From positions 1 through 7,786 of the forward strand of contig JACNJG010000074.1 in assembly GCA_014382685.1 (NCBI GenBank): 7,786 nucleotides of DNA, read 5' to 3'. Source of the stretch: Candidatus Cloacimonadota bacterium. Its GTDB lineage: Bacteria; Cloacimonadota; Cloacimonadia; JGIOTU-2. The translations under genes were made by a program, and so were the position numbers. The notes under the pieces were generated by a model. It was given only the letters and a program-made list of their open reading frames with translations. It made no database searches and was not told the origin of the DNA. Shown one piece after another: positions 5,852-7,786 of the stretch (the first letter of the stretch is position 1; each line of letters starts with the position of its first letter).

Positions 5852-7663
5852 ATGAAAAAAAACCTATTGTTTATAGTCCTGATTGTTTTATTACTTGCTG
5901 CATGTACGCAGTTTTCCAGAGTTAAGAAGGCAACGATCCTTGCTGAAAAATCAAAAGTATGTGTTCCGCTTCCGAAACTATCCACTTTTGAACTTACAAC
6001 TGCCTTTGAGCAAGATGGTTTTGTCATTGATAGTGTTATAACGTTCCAGGGAAAAAGAGGAATAAAAGTAAAAAGCACTACTGCGGTTAATTATGAAACA
6101 AAAGAGCCGAAAGTTGTGTATTATTTAGAAGGAACCGGATACCAGATGGGGTATATGTTCGGACAGCTTGCACATGAAGAAATAGAGTTGATGTGCACGC
6201 AATTTCTCGATGGAATTATCGAAGCGTTTCTACGTCCCGGTTCTGTGAAGCCCTATAAAAGTCTCCTTGGAAAATTAATGGCAGATTTCCTGCAGCAAAA
6301 TGATAAGATCATCAGTCGATGCATCCCACAGGAGCTTATGAATGAGATGGTGGGTATCGTTGCAGGTTGTCAGTATGTCAATCCAGACACAAAGGTAACA
6401 TTTGAAAAATTATTCACGCTGAACGTTGGAATTGATTTTCTTCTCGCTCAAATATATAATATTGATGGAGTGTGGAGAGGAATTCCGGGTATCAAAGGAG
6501 CAAATCTTAGAACACCGATTTTCTGCAATGCTTTTTCTGCAACCAAAAATGCGACAGTCGATGGGAAGCATTATTTCGGAAGAGATTTTATGTTTCCCGC
6601 AGCGGGTGTATTCCAGAATATTGCCTGCATGATCATCTATGTTCCAGACCCGTTACCTGATTTGCCAAGAAGAATTCCGCTCATATCCGTGACTGCACCG
6701 GGCTTTGTTGGTTCGATCACAGCAATGAACACCAACGGATTCGCAATGGGAGTTGACATGGTCCCCGCTGGAAATCTCAACGCTCGTCAGCCGGGCTTGA
6801 ATTCACTCCTGCTCGTAAGGCATACTGCCCATTACGGTTCAGATATTGAGAAAGCTCTCAGAGTCCTTATACATGCTCCTCGTGGTGTGCCATGGCTCTA
6901 TCCCCTTGCAGACGCTGAGTCTGGAAGAGGAGCGATCGTTGAAGCTGGAGTTGCTGCTGACAGCATAAATTTTCTCGATTTTCCTTCTAAGGAACTTATA
7001 GATCAAGGACTGCTTCCTTCACAGGAATTTCTAACGAAGTATGACACTCTTCCTCTGGAAATGGGACTTAAGATCAGATGGGATAATTATGAATATCCCG
7101 ACACTTTTTTCTATTTCAATACCGGACTTTTTACTAAATATCAGAAGCCATACCATCTTGAAGATTTTCTGGACAGAACTGGCTTTATAGATTCGACTTT
7201 CAAGGAACCGGGAGTACCAAAAGGATATTATTTCGCTCCCCAAAGAGAACAAAAACCCGATCTTGTCCTCGCTTCAAATATGTACATGAATCCATCGATG
7301 CGTCTGTGTTCTATGGCGCCGTGGACGATCATGATGTCTGCTGAACATATGGATGATACCCAATGGCGTTACGACGCATTGAATAAAATACTGCTCACCG
7401 AATATGGAAAGATCGATTCTAAAAAAGCAAAAGAGATCATTGATTTCCTGTCACCAAATGGGAAATATTATACTGATTTTTATGAAAGGGTGAACGGCAG
7501 CGATTATTTCTATCAGATCCCGTCAAGCTCGGACGGTAAAACATTGCAAATATTTGGTGTAACTTCATTATGCAATCTCACGGAAAAGATTATAGAAAGC
7601 CATTATGGTTATTTTGCTGATAAGTGGATCAAGTTAAGTATTGGTAATTATATTAAACAATAA
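5852..7663 (+). CDS. C45 / acyl-CoA:6-APA acyltransferase-like Ntn-hydrolase lipoprotein
   Basis: A 603-residue lipoprotein precursor with signal peptide MKKNLLFIVLIVLLLAAC, lipobox LAAC and lipidation at Cys18; the next residue is Thr, which would allow outer-membrane sorting. The segment YYLEGTGYQMGYMFGQLAHEEI (90-111) matches the entry motif of C45/phospholipase-B-like Ntn hydrolases. The sequence IFCNAFSA (223-230) places C225 as candidate nucleophile exposed by self-cleavage after F224. GRDF with D245 and AMNTNGF (N293, N295) sit where the family has its conserved Asp and Asn. WTIMMSAEHMDDTQWRYDAL at about 490-510 and DSKKAKEIIDFL resemble the C-terminal family region. Self-cleavage would give an anchored chain of about 207 residues after signal removal and a chain of 379. 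Substrates in the family are acyl amides or esters; the one here is unknown. The start has TAAGGA about 9 nt upstream, overlapping the previous stop, so it is co-transcribed with the kinase-like gene. The family is well supported; the catalytic residues are by analogy. Confidence 0.82.
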   Translation: MKKNLLFIVLIVLLLAACTQFSRVKKATILAEKSKVCVPLPKLSTFELTTAFEQDGFVIDSVITFQGKRGIKVKSTTAVNYETKEPKVVYYLEGTGYQMGYMFGQLAHEEIELMCTQFLDGIIEAFLRPGSVKPYKSLLGKLMADFLQQNDKIISRCIPQELMNEMVGIVAGCQYVNPDTKVTFEKLFTLNVGIDFLLAQIYNIDGVWRGIPGIKGANLRTPIFCNAFSATKNATVDGKHYFGRDFMFPAAGVFQNIACMIIYVPDPLPDLPRRIPLISVTAPGFVGSITAMNTNGFAMGVDMVPAGNLNARQPGLNSLLLVRHTAHYGSDIEKALRVLIHAPRGVPWLYPLADAESGRGAIVEAGVAADSINFLDFPSKELIDQGLLPSQEFLTKYDTLPLEMGLKIRWDNYEYPDTFFYFNTGLFTKYQKPYHLEDFLDRTGFIDSTFKEPGVPKGYYFAPQREQKPDLVLASNMYMNPSMRLCSMAPWTIMMSAEHMDDTQWRYDALNKILLTEYGKIDSKKAKEIIDFLSPNGKYYTDFYERVNGSDYFYQIPSSSDGKTLQIFGVTSLCNLTEKIIESHYGYFADKWIKLSIGNYIKQ

Positions 7664-7786
7664 CAGAGTAAAGTATGGATTGAGAATGGTAAGCGGTTTT
7701 GGTTTAGTTGTGATGTAGAGTAAAATTCTTAATGTTGAGTAAAACTTGACTGAAAAAAACGAAGATTTTTACAAAGTATTCCTTTT
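7664..7786. other. Intergenic end of window, no gene seen
   Basis: AT-rich sequence with no hairpin plus T-run that would end the upstream transcript. The only promoter-like match is TTGACT (7746-7751) with TACAAA 18 nt later, which could serve a plus-strand gene beyond the window; this is weak. Confidence 0.3.

Noticed and set aside
7664..7745. Repeated GAGTAAA words (three in the tail of the window, one more near 809)
   Set aside because: The copies are short, irregularly spaced and differently flanked. In AT-rich DNA this is expected by chance.
7664..7786. Terminator or regulatory RNA after the C45 lipoprotein
   Set aside because: No stem of useful length followed by a T-run could be formed on the plus strand.
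1..7786. CRISPR array, tRNA, rRNA, transposase or defence cluster
   Set aside because: No regularly spaced repeats, no cloverleaf or rRNA-like segments, and no transposase or defence-family motifs were found on either strand; the DUF559 gene alone is not evidence of a defence system.

Overview
The window is AT-rich bacterial DNA with tightly packed genes, clear Shine-Dalgarno sites and type II lipoprotein signal peptides, so the cell has an exported lipoprotein pathway. The gene types (an orphan DUF559 endonuclease-like gene beside a C-rich/G-rich hairpin repeat, a PiT phosphate carrier with a DUF47 partner, a C45-type Ntn-hydrolase lipoprotein) fit an uncultured Gram-negative lineage such as the Bacteroidota/Cloacimonadota/Ignavibacteria (FCB) group. 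That placement is an impression from style and gene content, not a computed result.

Layout. (1) Positions 1-761, plus strand: the 3' part of a DUF559 endonuclease-like gene that begins outside the window, then a perfect 10-bp hairpin repeat (332-356), then a small DUF2809-type membrane protein whose TTG start appears to take its ribosome binding site from the tail of that repeat. A strong hairpin at 829-850 followed by a T-run ends this transcript. (2) Positions 854-4796, minus strand: five genes with gaps of 2-20 nt, almost certainly one operon. In transcription order they are a small lipocalin-like lipoprotein, a 69-aa zinc-ribbon protein, a DUF47/PhoU-like regulator, a PiT phosphate transporter with an extra C-terminal domain of about 150 residues, and phosphoglycerate kinase (pgk). 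(3) Positions 4797-4931: a 135-bp AT-rich divergent promoter region with a TTGACA hexamer on each strand inside a near-perfect inverted repeat. (4) Positions 4932-7663, plus strand: two genes 11 nt apart, a CTP-dependent polyprenol/phytol/dolichol-kinase-like membrane protein (COG0170 type) with an unusual signal-peptide-like N-terminus, and a 603-aa lipoprotein resembling the C45 acyltransferase/hydrolase family. The last 123 nt hold no gene.

How it fits together. The minus-strand operon joins phosphate import (PiT plus its DUF47 partner) to pgk, the ATP-forming step of lower glycolysis. The plus-strand pair joins a lipid-alcohol kinase-like enzyme to a surface-anchored acyl-amide or ester hydrolase-like enzyme, which suggests lipid or isoprenoid metabolism at the envelope; this is inference. 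I see no defence island, CRISPR array, tRNA, rRNA or complete mobile element. The least explained parts are the PiT C-terminal domain, the small zinc-ribbon and lipocalin-like genes heading the phosphate operon, and the kinase/C45 lipoprotein pair.
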